From Shewanella sediminis HAW-EB3 (GTDB lineage Bacteria > Pseudomonadota > Gammaproteobacteria > Enterobacterales > Shewanellaceae), in contig NC_009831.1 in assembly GCF_000018025.1 (NCBI RefSeq), positions 2,356,001-2,420,000 on the forward strand: DNA of 64,000 nt, given 5' to 3'. The notes beneath the pieces are model-generated. The model made no database searches. It was not told the origin of the DNA and worked only from the letters and a program-made list of their open reading frames with translations. The translations under genes were made by a program, and so were the position numbers. Positions 26,985 through 36,308 of the stretch are shown in pieces (within the stretch, counting starts at the first letter, position 1; every line of letters begins with the position of its first letter).

Positions 26985-27251
26985 TCAGAGCTTTTTTTCG
27001 ACGAGATCTTTGAGGATCTTATGTTCCAAACTGATGTCTGCAAACATCTGTTTTAAGCGTCGATTTTCATCTTCAAGCTCGCGTAAGCGTTTAATGTCTG
27101 AGGCTTCCATACCACCGAACTTACTCTTCCAGTTGTAATAGGTAGCCTCTGAAATACCGTATTCTCGGCTGACTTCCTTGATCAGACGACCACCTTCAAC
27201 TTCTTTCAGGATCTTAATTATCTGAGTTTCGGTATAGCGTGATTTCTTCAT
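26985..27251 (-). CDS. IS3-family OrfA (helix-turn-helix)
   Basis: 88 aa. The N-terminal helix-turn-helix reads KEVSREYGISEATYYNWKSK, and a leucine-zipper-like stretch (LRELEDENRRLKQMFADISL) follows, as in OrfA of the IS407 group. It ends DLVEKKL, with the slippery A7G at the Lys-Lys codons. It binds the terminal repeats and regulates transposition. Confidence 0.93.
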   Translation of the reverse strand: MKKSRYTETQIIKILKEVEGGRLIKEVSREYGISEATYYNWKSKFGGMEASDIKRLRELEDENRRLKQMFADISLEHKILKDLVEKKL

Positions 27252-27326
27252 TGTCGTTCTCCTTGAGATTTCAGTGTACCGGGAGAACTCTAATTATGCA
27301 TGAGACTATTTTAGGGGAGGGTTACA

Positions 27327-27537
27327 AGCCACTGAAGGTTTTCTTAACTCACTTCTTGAGTTGATGACAATCGATACAAAATTACCTGATTATACTTGTA
27401 TTAGCAAGCCAGCCAAATCCGTGGACGTCGCCTATAGAATGCCAGCTTGTGGACTGCAAACCTCACTACGTGACTACAATGGTCAGGTTGGGGGCAGGGC
27501 ACTTAACAATATGTGCGGTCCAGGCATGCCTGTATGA
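27327..27537 (+). pseudogene. Decayed IS5-type transposase, truncated by IS3 and internally deleted
   Basis: Directly after the IS3 right end one frame stays open to a TGA at 27535. It reads ATEGFLNSLLELMTIDTKLP, then DYTCISKPAKSVDVAYR, a pattern of the middle of IS5-family transposases. It then jumps to LRDYNGQVGGRALNNMCGPG, which resembles the C-terminus of the same family. The catalytic core between the two is missing. The N-terminal part is not found on the other side of the IS3 element. It is a transposon relic; the family call is from recognised motifs only. Confidence 0.7.
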
Positions 27538-27622
27538 CAAGAAATGAGTTGATCGGAATAGGGGAAGGCTTGTTGCGACCTGTATTCGATTTAAGCAACA
27601 ATGCCACAACAGAGCCGAAATA

Positions 27623-28891
27623 TTATGAAAAAATGACAACTGATACATGGTTTCTTTCATCTTGAGTGGTCTGAGATGAATACTGCCAGCCAAATTTCTT
27701 TATCAGCTTTTGAGTCAGTTGCAAACCAAGACCAAAACCTAATTCACCTTGCACCGAGTTAGTTTCATCCTCATCACTGGTATTCTCAATAATAATCTGA
27801 TCACCAATTTGCCTAATATCAACAATGCCACTTTGTGTATGTTGATAAGCATTTCTAATTAAGTTAGCTAAGACAATACGGCAAACGGTTGTAGGTAATT
27901 TAAGCCGCTTTGCTTCGGTTGTCAGTAGTACGTTGACAGGTTTGCCGTTAAGTAAATACTTTAGCTCAGCTGATATTTCGCTGACAAGTTTATCTAAATC
28001 AAGGTCTTGAGTATCTAGCTCAGAGCTATCATCTCGACCTAACCATAGTAACACCTCAGTTAAATGTCCTATGGTCATGCTAGCCCGATCTATTCGCTTT
28101 AATACGGTAACCTGCTTGTCACTGGCCCCTTCGACCCGATTCATTTTAGTCAGCAGCTCAATGTTTGTTCTCATAACAGCAATGGGTGTACGTAACTCAT
28201 GGCTGGCATATCGGAGAAAATCATGTTCTCGGTTAAGGACTTCTTTGACTGAATTCAGACTTTTATGGATCAGTTCAGCTAGCTGATTTAGCTCTTTGTA
28301 TTCAAAAGTTGGCTGAGGCTCATCAAGGCTTTTCTCATTAAGAGACTGAGCCCAGTTACCTAGTTTTTCTACTGGTCTGGATATCCGCCTAAAAATGAAT
28401 AGAGTAAACAAATAAAAAATAAATATAGTGGAAACAAATATCATGAGGATAATATTGATACTGTCAATATGAATATTTTCCATTTCTTTTACCATAGGGT
28501 CTGTATTATAGACGACTCTATAAACAAACCTCTTATCACCATAATTATTCTTAACTTGCATTAAAAAAAATATCGCAGTTGGATAGCCAGTTAGAGTCTT
28601 TTCTGCTTCGACAGCTAATCCTTCTTCAATAGTAGGAATGGAGTCGAATTTTATTTTTATATGTTCAGGTACATCATTCCAGAACTCGGAAACATAAAAT
28701 TGTCCCGCTACGGGTTGCTTGTCTGGTATTGTTCTGATATTACCTATCTGCTTCATGATGTCCTGAGTAGCAACGTTAAGCCCCTTAATAAAATAGTGAA
28801 ACATAAGACCCGAATACATGGTTGAAACCCCTGCACCCAGTAACAACATGGTGATAAGGAATGAGACCTTTATACTCGGTTTAATTTTCAT
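27623..28891 (-). CDS. Sensor histidine kinase of the efflux operon
   Basis: 422-aa two-component kinase. Two membrane helices (about 8-35 and 150-170) flank a periplasmic sensor of about 115 residues of unknown ligand. A HAMP-like linker follows, then the HisKA H-box RYASHELRTPIAVMR, and the ATPase with an N-box (LIRNAYQHT) and G-box (GFGLGLQLTQKL). Its ATG overlaps the stop of the response regulator gene (ATGA), so it is the last gene of the five-gene operon and should pair with that regulator. The stimulus is likely a pump substrate or envelope stress, by context only. Confidence 0.92.
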   Translation of the reverse strand: MKIKPSIKVSFLITMLLLGAGVSTMYSGLMFHYFIKGLNVATQDIMKQIGNIRTIPDKQPVAGQFYVSEFWNDVPEHIKIKFDSIPTIEEGLAVEAEKTLTGYPTAIFFLMQVKNNYGDKRFVYRVVYNTDPMVKEMENIHIDSINIILMIFVSTIFIFYLFTLFIFRRISRPVEKLGNWAQSLNEKSLDEPQPTFEYKELNQLAELIHKSLNSVKEVLNREHDFLRYASHELRTPIAVMRTNIELLTKMNRVEGASDKQVTVLKRIDRASMTIGHLTEVLLWLGRDDSSELDTQDLDLDKLVSEISAELKYLLNGKPVNVLLTTEAKRLKLPTTVCRIVLANLIRNAYQHTQSGIVDIRQIGDQIIIENTSDEDETNSVQGELGFGLGLQLTQKLIKKFGWQYSSQTTQDERNHVSVVIFS

Positions 28892-29559
28892 AACGATTCT
28901 CTAATTGAAAAACCATGTCCTGTAACTGTATGTAAAAGTGGCGTGTCAGCATTTGTCTCTAATTCTTTCCTTAATTTGTAGATATGCACCTTTAAACTAT
29001 TAGAGTCTGGCTGATCGTCACCCCAAAGACCTTGCATCAAATGTTCTCTTGAGACGGGCATTGGACTTTGCCTCATAAGTATCTCTAATAATTTAAAACT
29101 TGAGGGAGAAAGTTTAAGCTCTCGTCCTCCTCGAACTGCAATTTTTCTCACTAAATCGACGGTAAGATCACCAACGCTAAGGTTATTTATTTGACCGCTT
29201 CTGCGTAAAGACAGCGCTTTGATTCTTACAATTAACTCTTCCATTGCAAAAGGTTTAACCAAATAGTCATCGGTACCAGCATTAAAACCTGCGACTTTAT
29301 CATTAAGGCTATCTCTTGCTGTTAGCATGAGTACTGGTGTGTCATCTCCCAGCTCTCGCATCTTCTTACAAACTTCAAGCCCATCCATTTTAGGAAGGTT
29401 GAGGTCGAGAATAATGACTTGATAGTCATTATTCTCGATAAGATTCATGCCTGTTAAACCATTGTAGGCACTATCACATTGTATTGATTCCATCTCAAGG
29501 TATTCGATTACAGCAGTCGCTAGATCTATGTCGTCTTCAACAAGTAATAAATTTAGCAT
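28888..29559 (-). CDS. OmpR/PhoB-family response regulator of the efflux operon
   Basis: 223 aa: receiver domain with acidic pocket VEDD, phosphoacceptor Asp52 (IILDLNLPKMDG), Thr in MLTARD and Lys in DYLVKPF, then a winged-helix DNA-binding domain (about 125-222) with the PhoB-type end HIYKLRKELE and VTGHGFSIRE. Its start overlaps the RND pump stop by seven bases and its end overlaps the kinase start. It probably controls its own operon; a pair of ATAGTTATC direct repeats lies in front of the first gene. Confidence 0.93.
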   Translation of the reverse strand: MLNLLLVEDDIDLATAVIEYLEMESIQCDSAYNGLTGMNLIENNDYQVIILDLNLPKMDGLEVCKKMRELGDDTPVLMLTARDSLNDKVAGFNAGTDDYLVKPFAMEELIVRIKALSLRRSGQINNLSVGDLTVDLVRKIAVRGGRELKLSPSSFKLLEILMRQSPMPVSREHLMQGLWGDDQPDSNSLKVHIYKLRKELETNADTPLLHTVTGHGFSIRESL

Positions 29560-32500
29560 TTAGTCACCAATTTTCTCGTTTTAAATAAGTTAACCTTTAA
29601 TGTACTTAACAATACACCAACTTCAACTTGAATAAAGAGTAATGCAGGAATCAATACCAAAGTAATTACAGTAGCAAATACGATCCCGTAACCCAGCGAA
29701 GCCGCTGCGGGGATAAGAAACTGTGCCTGCAAAGAGGTTTCAGCCAAAATAGGTGATAATCCCACGAATGTTGTCAGTGAGGTTAAGAACACGGCTCGTA
29801 GGCGACTAGTGCAAGCTTCTACAATTGCATCATGCAGCGATAACGATTTTTGTTTTATTAATTCATTAAACCTAGAAACCAATAGCAAACTGTCATTTAC
29901 CACTACACCACTTAATGCCAATATACCGAATAGAGACAAAATACTAATCGTAAGATCATTCCACCAGTGGCCTAATATTGCACCAACAATACCAAAAGGA
30001 ATCGCAAGCATAATAAGTATGGGTTGAGTATAGGATTTCAATGGTACCGCTAGTAGCACGTATATAATGAGCAAGGCCAACATAAACATCTCGGCCATAG
30101 ACGCCATGGTATCAGCCTTTTGCTCAGCCTCCCCGGCAAAATAGATATTTAGGTCACTAAATTGCTTCTCAAGCTCTGGTACTAGAGTCGCTTCGAGCTG
30201 CGCAACCAACTCACTTGGCGAGATTTGGTTTTTATCTAATGCGGCAGTGATATATACCGCTCTTAAGCTATTAATACGTGTGATTTCATCTTGTTGATAC
30301 TCACTCGTAATATTTGCCACCACGCTCAAAGGCACCAAGGTACCCGCTGGTGTGCGTACACGCGCTTGCATAATATCTGCTAAGGTTTGGCGCTTTCGCT
30401 CCGGATAGCGAACCCTTACCTTTACCTCATCGGTATTACGTTGATAGCGTTGAACAATGTCGCCGCCGAAAGACTCTAACACTTGCTTGGACAAACTCGC
30501 ACTGTTCATACCTAAAGCTCGGCCTTGCTCTGTCACCGTAAAGCGAAATTGAGGTTGTCCTGGACTCAAATTATGATCAATACCACTGACAGCAGGCATC
30601 GCTTTCAATCGAGCTAAAAGTTGGTCGCCGGCTTGTTTAACTGTTGCATAGTCTCCAGCTTTCAACTCGACTTTAAAGTTATCAACCATATGCTTATAGG
30701 CTAAAAAATTAACCTTCTTAACACCCTCGAGTTCTCCACTCATACGTGTCCATTCATTTTTAAACTCGACGGCGCTGTATGCTGGACTGTCAATAAGCTC
30801 GACAGTAATTTTACCAGTGCTATCAGCATCAGCAATAAGCTGTAAACTACCAATTTGAGTCTCTTCTACGCCCTTGTTTTCACGTAACAGTAAGTCAGCG
30901 TGAATAGCGGCCGCTTCTATGGTTCTTAAATTTGCATCAGTTTGACCAAAGCTAGCATCATTTTGCATAACCAAATTGGAAGTAACCGTACCACCTGCAA
31001 TTTCTGGGAAGAACGAAGTACGAACAGTGCCGTTCATTGGCATACCAATAACGAGTATAAACACAGTAATAAAACCAAATATGATGGCATATCGAAGTTT
31101 AAGTGCCCACTCAATCATGTTGCGATACACTTTCTTATTAAACCATTCAAGACCCGCATCTGCACCATGTTGAATACGGCTCCATGATCCCAAAATACCT
31201 TTAGGGGGGCTTTTATGGGTATTAACATGAGCTAAATGGCAAGGTAGAATCAGCTTTGACTCCACCATAGACAATAGTAAGCAGATAGTGACCACTGCTG
31301 CAAACTGCGAAAAAATTTGGCCTAAATCACCTGCTACATTAGATAAACAGGCAAATGCTGCAACCGTCGTCAGTACGCCAAATAACGTCGGAATAGCAAC
31401 TTTCATGGTACCTTTGACGGTACTACCAAGTGAATCCTCTGCCTCTCTCCGGGTTGTATAAATACTCTCGCCAACAACCACTGCATCATCAACAACGATA
31501 CCGAGCGCCATAATAAAACCAAAGGTGGTTAACTCATTAATGCTCAGCGCCATAAAGCTATCAGTCATAAAATACAGTGTACCGAAGAAAACAAACGGTA
31601 TTCCGGCAGCGACCCAGAAGGCAACGCGGATATTCAAAAATAGTGCAAGGACGATAAAGACCAGAGCCACACCGGATAATGCATTGTCAGCAAGCAATGC
31701 TAAACGATCTTTAATCAGTATACTCTCATCACTCCACGTCTCTAGAAATACTCCTTCCGGTAATGCACCATTTGTTTGCCATTTTTTTACGACATCGCTT
31801 GCCTGTTCAACGGCTTTAATCAAATCCCCCTGCTCACCCATAACGATTTCAATCGCCATACCTGGTTGCTGATTATACCGGGACAAACTATAGGTAACAT
31901 CTTCAAAGGTATCTTGTACCAATGCGACGTCACCTAATGTAATCAAGGTGCCGTCTGTTGTCGTAATCAACGGCAACTGGCTAAATTCAAGCTGTCGATA
32001 AGCCTGTGCGGATGCTTTTAGTCGTACTGTCTTATTCTTATTACGTAAACTAGTGCTAACTGGAGTTAAAGATTCGGCATTAATAGCGTCAGTGACATCA
32101 GATAAGGTTAATCCGTAAGCTTGTAACTTGATCTCATCGACTTCGACCGAAATCATAGGATTGACCTTGGCTTTTATCTCTAAATCTGTTATTTCAGATT
32201 GTGCTAACAATTCATTTTTTAGCTTTTCTGCTAATTGCTGAAACGTGGTCCTACCGGCATCACCATAAAACTGCACCCACAATGCATGATCTTTTTTCCT
32301 TGCTTTATCGATAACAGGGTTCTCTGCAGCTAGAGGGAAATTATAAATGGCATCAACATTGGTTTTGACATCGTTCAGTAAGTCATCCAGCGGATAGCCC
32401 GTCTTTTTTTCAATGGTGACAGTCGAACCATAGGCATTGGATTTAGAGGTGATACGCTTAATACCCGATACGGTTTCTAGCGCATCTTCAATTTTTATCG

Positions 32501-32741
32501 CGATACCTTCTTCAGCTTGTTTAGCATCTCCGCTGTCATAGTTGACCGACACCGTCACCTTGTTAGGCTCAATGCTAGGGAAGGCTTCTTTTCTGAGTGA
32601 TGTAAGAGAAAACAAACCTAATGCTAAAATTGAAATCAGTAGTAAGTTTGCAGCTACTGGGTTTTGAGCAAACCAAGTGATCACTCCTTCTAAGGGATTG
32701 TTTCCCGGTTGCTGTGCTGCTAGTTGAGATTTATGTGCCAT
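29553..32741 (-). CDS. RND multidrug efflux permease (HAE-1 type)
   Basis: 1062-aa inner-membrane proton-driven pump. It has the RND layout: one helix near residues 28-48, a large periplasmic loop, helices 2-6, a cytoplasmic linker, helix 7, a second loop and helices 8-12. The proton-relay DD pair is in ALGIVVDDAVVVGES (helix 4), and FPSIEPNKVTV begins the porter domain. It forms a tripartite pump with the membrane-fusion and outer-membrane proteins encoded just upstream. The AcrB/Vex-like subclass is organic-molecule efflux rather than metal (no CzcA-type helix-4 DFG..DGAVV motif). The substrate is unknown. The start shares one base with the MFP stop. Confidence 0.93.
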   Translation of the reverse strand: MAHKSQLAAQQPGNNPLEGVITWFAQNPVAANLLLISILALGLFSLTSLRKEAFPSIEPNKVTVSVNYDSGDAKQAEEGIAIKIEDALETVSGIKRITSKSNAYGSTVTIEKKTGYPLDDLLNDVKTNVDAIYNFPLAAENPVIDKARKKDHALWVQFYGDAGRTTFQQLAEKLKNELLAQSEITDLEIKAKVNPMISVEVDEIKLQAYGLTLSDVTDAINAESLTPVSTSLRNKNKTVRLKASAQAYRQLEFSQLPLITTTDGTLITLGDVALVQDTFEDVTYSLSRYNQQPGMAIEIVMGEQGDLIKAVEQASDVVKKWQTNGALPEGVFLETWSDESILIKDRLALLADNALSGVALVFIVLALFLNIRVAFWVAAGIPFVFFGTLYFMTDSFMALSINELTTFGFIMALGIVVDDAVVVGESIYTTRREAEDSLGSTVKGTMKVAIPTLFGVLTTVAAFACLSNVAGDLGQIFSQFAAVVTICLLLSMVESKLILPCHLAHVNTHKSPPKGILGSWSRIQHGADAGLEWFNKKVYRNMIEWALKLRYAIIFGFITVFILVIGMPMNGTVRTSFFPEIAGGTVTSNLVMQNDASFGQTDANLRTIEAAAIHADLLLRENKGVEETQIGSLQLIADADSTGKITVELIDSPAYSAVEFKNEWTRMSGELEGVKKVNFLAYKHMVDNFKVELKAGDYATVKQAGDQLLARLKAMPAVSGIDHNLSPGQPQFRFTVTEQGRALGMNSASLSKQVLESFGGDIVQRYQRNTDEVKVRVRYPERKRQTLADIMQARVRTPAGTLVPLSVVANITSEYQQDEITRINSLRAVYITAALDKNQISPSELVAQLEATLVPELEKQFSDLNIYFAGEAEQKADTMASMAEMFMLALLIIYVLLAVPLKSYTQPILIMLAIPFGIVGAILGHWWNDLTISILSLFGILALSGVVVNDSLLLVSRFNELIKQKSLSLHDAIVEACTSRLRAVFLTSLTTFVGLSPILAETSLQAQFLIPAAASLGYGIVFATVITLVLIPALLFIQVEVGVLLSTLKVNLFKTRKLVTKC

Positions 32742-33979
32742 TATCTGCTCACCTCACTATGACTTTGAGCAATCTCTTCAAGTGCTTCTATATCTTGAGA
32801 ATAAAGACTACTACCAATAAGTATCTCAGTTTTGGGTGTCACAAAAGTGCCTGATACATAACTATTCAGCGGTCTTACGACGACATTTGCCGATGACTGT
32901 GAGAGCAGTGGTTGTAAATAGATCCACTCACCCTTCTCGAATACCTTGTTGGCTTTATGACTGTTGAGTTTATTCTCGGCATTAACAATCCAGATATCAC
33001 TCGACTGAGATACCGCAGATGCAGGTAACTGCCACATATTGCTCAGGCTTCTTCCTTGAATAAGCGCTTCAACAAAGGTGCCAGGCAATAGCGGTGTAGC
33101 AAGTGCTAATGGACGTTCGACGATGACAACAAGTGCACGTTGACGACTCGTATTATCAAAGTGATTTTCTACTCTACCGACAAAGCCTTGCCAGTGCTTT
33201 AGGCCATTAGAGTCAGTCAGTGTGACTGGCCAAGATTTATCTCCCAAGGTGCTTACCGGAGGTAGGTTTTGCCACTGATATTCTGACAATGGAACTGTTA
33301 CTTCAATACGATCGGTACTGTATAACTCTGCTAATTGTGTTCCTGCCTGTACATAGCTACCAGGCTGAATTTCTGTACTAACAATTAGAGCATCAAAAGG
33401 AGCAAGAATCTTTGTTTTACTTAAATTTTGCTTTGCGACTTTCAGTTCACTCATTGCCTTATCGAGCTTGGCTTTTGCTGCATCAAGTTGCGGCGATCGC
33501 AACACTAAAGGCGATGCAGGTTCACCCGTAACACCAGAGCGTTGCCACTCTAATTTTGCTTGGACAACTTGTCGCTCTTCTTCAAGTAAAGCTAACTTGG
33601 CATCAGCAACTGAGAGCTTGGCATTAGCAACGGCTTCTAAATACAGAGTGTCATTTATATAAGCTAATGTATCCCCCTGTTTGACCTGTTGACCTGTCAC
33701 GAAATTACCATTGAGTTTATCAACCCGCCCACTCACTTCGCTACTTAAAGCCAATTGATATCTCGGCAAAGCTTCACCGTGACCCGTCACACTCGCAAGG
33801 TAGCTTTTGGGCTCTACATTAACTATTGCCACCTCTGGTGCGGCTACGGTAACGGTTGATACCACACTACGTTCTGCTTCTAACGCTTGTTCGGATTTTT
33901 CTCCGTTATAGGCTATTGCGCCAAAAATACTTATTGCAGATATTACAGTGATAATCAAAGTCAGTTTATTTAGTTTCAT
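32741..33979 (-). CDS. RND efflux membrane-fusion protein
   Basis: 412-aa periplasmic adaptor. A single N-terminal hydrophobic helix (LTLIITVISAISIFGAIAY) anchors it without a lipobox. The barrel-sandwich/lipoyl halves are at GRVDKLNGNFVTGQQVKQGD and ILAPFDALIVSTEIQPGSYV, separated by a coiled-coil hairpin (about residues 120-190, KLSVADAKLALLEEERQVVQ). It links the RND permease to the outer-membrane channel. Its ATG overlaps the OMF stop (ATGA) and its stop meets the permease start. Confidence 0.92.
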   Translation of the reverse strand: MKLNKLTLIITVISAISIFGAIAYNGEKSEQALEAERSVVSTVTVAAPEVAIVNVEPKSYLASVTGHGEALPRYQLALSSEVSGRVDKLNGNFVTGQQVKQGDTLAYINDTLYLEAVANAKLSVADAKLALLEEERQVVQAKLEWQRSGVTGEPASPLVLRSPQLDAAKAKLDKAMSELKVAKQNLSKTKILAPFDALIVSTEIQPGSYVQAGTQLAELYSTDRIEVTVPLSEYQWQNLPPVSTLGDKSWPVTLTDSNGLKHWQGFVGRVENHFDNTSRQRALVVIVERPLALATPLLPGTFVEALIQGRSLSNMWQLPASAVSQSSDIWIVNAENKLNSHKANKVFEKGEWIYLQPLLSQSSANVVVRPLNSYVSGTFVTPKTEILIGSSLYSQDIEALEEIAQSHSEVSR

Positions 33980-35373
33980 GAAGACACTCCAAGGCCTAGT
34001 GCCAGGCCTAAATCAATTCGGTTCGCTAGACGGTTATATTGGGCGGTAACAAGCTGAGTCTGAATATCAAAAGCTTGTTGTTGTACACTGAGAAGATCGA
34101 GAATATTCACTAACCCCTGACGATATTTAACTTGGTAATTTGCTGAACTTCGTTTTGCACTATCGAAAGCATTCTCTAGATGTTGCTGCTGACGCTTGAT
34201 TGAGTTCTCATTGCTCAAGGCGTTATCAACTTCATTCACAGCTGTTAGTAAGGTTTCTTGATATGCCCAGTAATCTTTTTCGGTGGTTAGCTTGGCAATT
34301 TCAATATCGACTCTTAATTTACCGCCTTGAAACAGCGGCGCAGTTATTGAACTCAGTAGTTTCCATGCACTTCCACCGAAAAGGGCATCACTTGGATTGC
34401 TAGCAATTTCAGTCAAAGAACCTGTCAAACTTATTGATGGTAGTAAGGATTTGTAGGCTATATCGGTACGATACTGCTGGGCTAAAATTGTAAAGTAGGC
34501 TGCTTGTAAATCGGGACGTCGCCCCAAATCTTGCTCAGGTAAACTTGCTAAGGGTTGAATAACCTCAGGGTAACTAGCAGAAATAGGAATAAGTTTATTG
34601 TTCGCATTATACCCAAGCTGTAACGCCAAGGTACGTCGCTCTCTCGTTAAATCTTCTCGGAAACTCTCCAATGTTGAACGTGTTGTCTCGCTATTAGTTC
34701 TGGCTGTATCTAATCCTTCTAAATCGCCAAGCCCTGAACGATAACGCTCTAGAATAAATAGCTCGTTTGCTTCTTGGCTCTCTAAGCGCTGTTCTTCAAT
34801 TTGTATTATCTGCTGCTGCAAGTTTATTTTAAGCCAACTGCGCATCACATTTGCAGCAAGCAGATCTTTTGCAGCCTGATAGTTTACCGAGGATGCGGCT
34901 AAATCCATCTCTGCGGCGCTCACTTCATCACTGAGCTTTTGCCATAGATCTAACTCCCAACTTACGGTGACATCAGATTTGTAACTGATCTCGTTATCTT
35001 CACTATTCTCACTCGTTAAGCCAGCGGAAACTTGGGGTAATCTAGCGCTATTTGTCAACCCTTGCTGCTGATAAGCAATTTTCACCGCAATTGCAGTTTG
35101 CTGCAGCCCTGGATTTTGGCTCAAAGCATGACTTACGAGTTGAGTTAGCTCAGGTATTGCAACAAGCTCGGTGATCTCATTCGCCAGTAAAGCATCTTGC
35201 TGCACCTCACTCCAAGTCTGATAATTTGTCTTTGCATCCTGAGCTAATTGATCAAATGAGGGTCTACTGGTTGTGCTACAGCCAAGTAACCCCGATACGA
35301 CAAGCCCTATCACAGACATTCGACATAAACTTGATAACTTCAGTGGTCTGTTTTGAAGACTTCGAAGGACCAT
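33976..35373 (-). CDS. Outer-membrane efflux lipoprotein (NodT/OprM family)
   Basis: TolC-like channel of the tripartite pump, about 465 aa from the chosen start. The signal peptide ends in lipobox SGLLGC, giving a lipid-anchored channel of the OprM/NodT class. Two internally repeated outer-membrane-efflux domains are visible through the family motifs ELDLWQKLSDEVSAAEMDLA, LGRRPDLQAAYF and KYRQGLVNILDLLSVQQQAF. The ATG at 35373 is chosen because AGAGGTG lies seven bases upstream; ATGs at 35409 and 35406 are also in frame. It is the first gene of the operon. Confidence 0.9.
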   Translation of the reverse strand: MVLRSLQNRPLKLSSLCRMSVIGLVVSGLLGCSTTSRPSFDQLAQDAKTNYQTWSEVQQDALLANEITELVAIPELTQLVSHALSQNPGLQQTAIAVKIAYQQQGLTNSARLPQVSAGLTSENSEDNEISYKSDVTVSWELDLWQKLSDEVSAAEMDLAASSVNYQAAKDLLAANVMRSWLKINLQQQIIQIEEQRLESQEANELFILERYRSGLGDLEGLDTARTNSETTRSTLESFREDLTRERRTLALQLGYNANNKLIPISASYPEVIQPLASLPEQDLGRRPDLQAAYFTILAQQYRTDIAYKSLLPSISLTGSLTEIASNPSDALFGGSAWKLLSSITAPLFQGGKLRVDIEIAKLTTEKDYWAYQETLLTAVNEVDNALSNENSIKRQQQHLENAFDSAKRSSANYQVKYRQGLVNILDLLSVQQQAFDIQTQLVTAQYNRLANRIDLGLALGLGVSS

Positions 35374-35486
35374 ATGAACACACCTCTTTGATATTAATGC
35401 ATACATCATAAAAGAGATGAGGGTAAACGCAGGGTTAACGCTGGTTATTCGCTAAATAAAAAGTCCCCCCCTTAGTTCACGATCCG

Positions 35487-35513
35487 ATAGTTATCAACTA
35501 TTCTATAGTTATC
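35487..35513. promoter_or_regulatory. Direct repeat ATAGTTATC upstream of the efflux operon
   Basis: ATAGTTATC occurs at 35487-35495 and 35505-35513, starts 18 bp apart, about 115-140 bp before the first gene. The first copy is also part of a dyad, ATAGTT-ATC-AACTAT. Tandem direct repeats are typical OmpR/PhoB-family targets, so autoregulation by the linked regulator is plausible. The pair lies inside a segment flanked by C7 (35465-35471) and G7 (35585-35591) tracts. Confidence 0.4.
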
Positions 35514-35643
35514 TACAAAACTAACTGAACAAGTCAACGGAACATTCAAAGCTGATTATTTATAGAATGGGTCGTTTTAAGGGAGGGGGGGAGTTATGGA
35601 TTTCAGACAAAATTAGCCAACCCATTAATAAAAACATAAGATA

Positions 35644-35991
35644 TTATTGCTTGCACTTGTAAATAACTGCTACGACTTTTGTTTCTTCACTTTTATCAAC
35701 GTGTAACCATACTATATGACTACCACCTATTTCTTCGCCATTTTTCATCGCTTGATTTTTCGCTTCTCTTAATGCAAATTCGCCTGTTCCCTTGCCTCTG
35801 GATATAGCAAAACTATCACAATGAGTCACTTCAAAATCATAGGCTTCATTAATCCGGTAATACAACTCGCCGGACTCTTGTTTACTACCCCAAAATGAAC
35901 AACCGGTAATAAGACAAGAGATAAGACAACAGATACACACGACTATAAACTTCAACACGAAATGAAACCTTATTGGTAAGCTACGGCGCAA
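35644..35991 (-). CDS. Small lipoprotein, DUF4156-like
   Basis: 115 aa with an N-terminal hydrophobic segment and lipobox LITGC (Cys31). The C-terminal pattern ALREAKNQAMKNGEEIGGSH and VAVIYKCKQ resembles the DUF4156/YjeI lipoprotein family, whose function is unknown. It lies between the efflux operon and slt within the accessory segment and stands alone on the minus strand. Confidence 0.7.
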   Translation of the reverse strand: MRRSLPIRFHFVLKFIVVCICCLISCLITGCSFWGSKQESGELYYRINEAYDFEVTHCDSFAISRGKGTGEFALREAKNQAMKNGEEIGGSHIVWLHVDKSEETKVVAVIYKCKQ

Positions 35992-36307
35992 AAGGTATAA
36001 CAGTTATGTATTTTTATATATGTTGGTTCTGACACACCTTGTTAATAATGTTCATTCTCTTTGATAGCAAAGTATTGTGCAGTTAAGCAATGTAAATGAT
36101 AGAAAATTTATCGCGACATTTAGTAACAGTGGTAGTGCCAAAATCGAAATAACTTAATCTAAATAGTAATTATTCATATTATGGCCGATGAGTCTAAAAC
36201 CTTTACATATATAGAGCATCGTTCGGTTAAACAATCGACAACAGCCAGTGATCTTTTCACCGACTATGAGTGAAGCGACTCCCGCTCTGAGGCCATACCA
36301 ATCGGTA
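35992..36307. other. Spacer containing copy B of the 59-bp repeat and a palindrome
   Basis: No gene seen. It holds the second 59-bp repeat (36150-36208) and the ATACCAATCGGTAT palindrome at the slt stop codon. It is the right border of the accessory segment. Confidence 0.6.
36150..36208. repeat. 59-bp repeat, copy B (also at 22419)
   Basis: Direct repeat of 22419-22477 with six mismatches by eye, in the same orientation and in the same order relative to the slt 3' end. The closing inverted repeat seen in copy A is not perfect here (CTAAA versus TTTACAT). Confidence 0.85.
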
Positions 36308-36308
36308 T
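36295..36308. repeat. ATACCAATCGGTAT palindrome at slt stop codon
   Basis: A near-perfect palindrome whose right end runs into the slt stop codon (TAA, minus strand, 36308-36310). The same motif sits at the ends of the xapA gene (56987) and the Aer-like receptor gene (about 46898). Confidence 0.6.

Larger units (their letters stand above)
26124..27326 (-). mobile_element. IS3-family insertion sequence (IS407-like group)
   Basis: 1203-bp element bounded by imperfect inverted repeats beginning TGTAAACCTCCC (left) and TGTAACCCTCCCC (right, read on minus), ending in the IS3-type TG...CA. It encodes overlapping-frame OrfA and OrfB on the minus strand, joined by an A7G slippery site. No matching target duplication is seen: the left flank reads ATTA and the right flank AGCC. 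The right flank is a decayed IS5-type transposase. Confidence 0.9.

Noticed and set aside
35465..35591. Small insertion-like element with C7 and G7 ends upstream of the efflux operon
   Set aside because: The ends are only partly complementary (C7TTAG versus TTAAGGGAG7) and no target duplication was seen; reported only as context.
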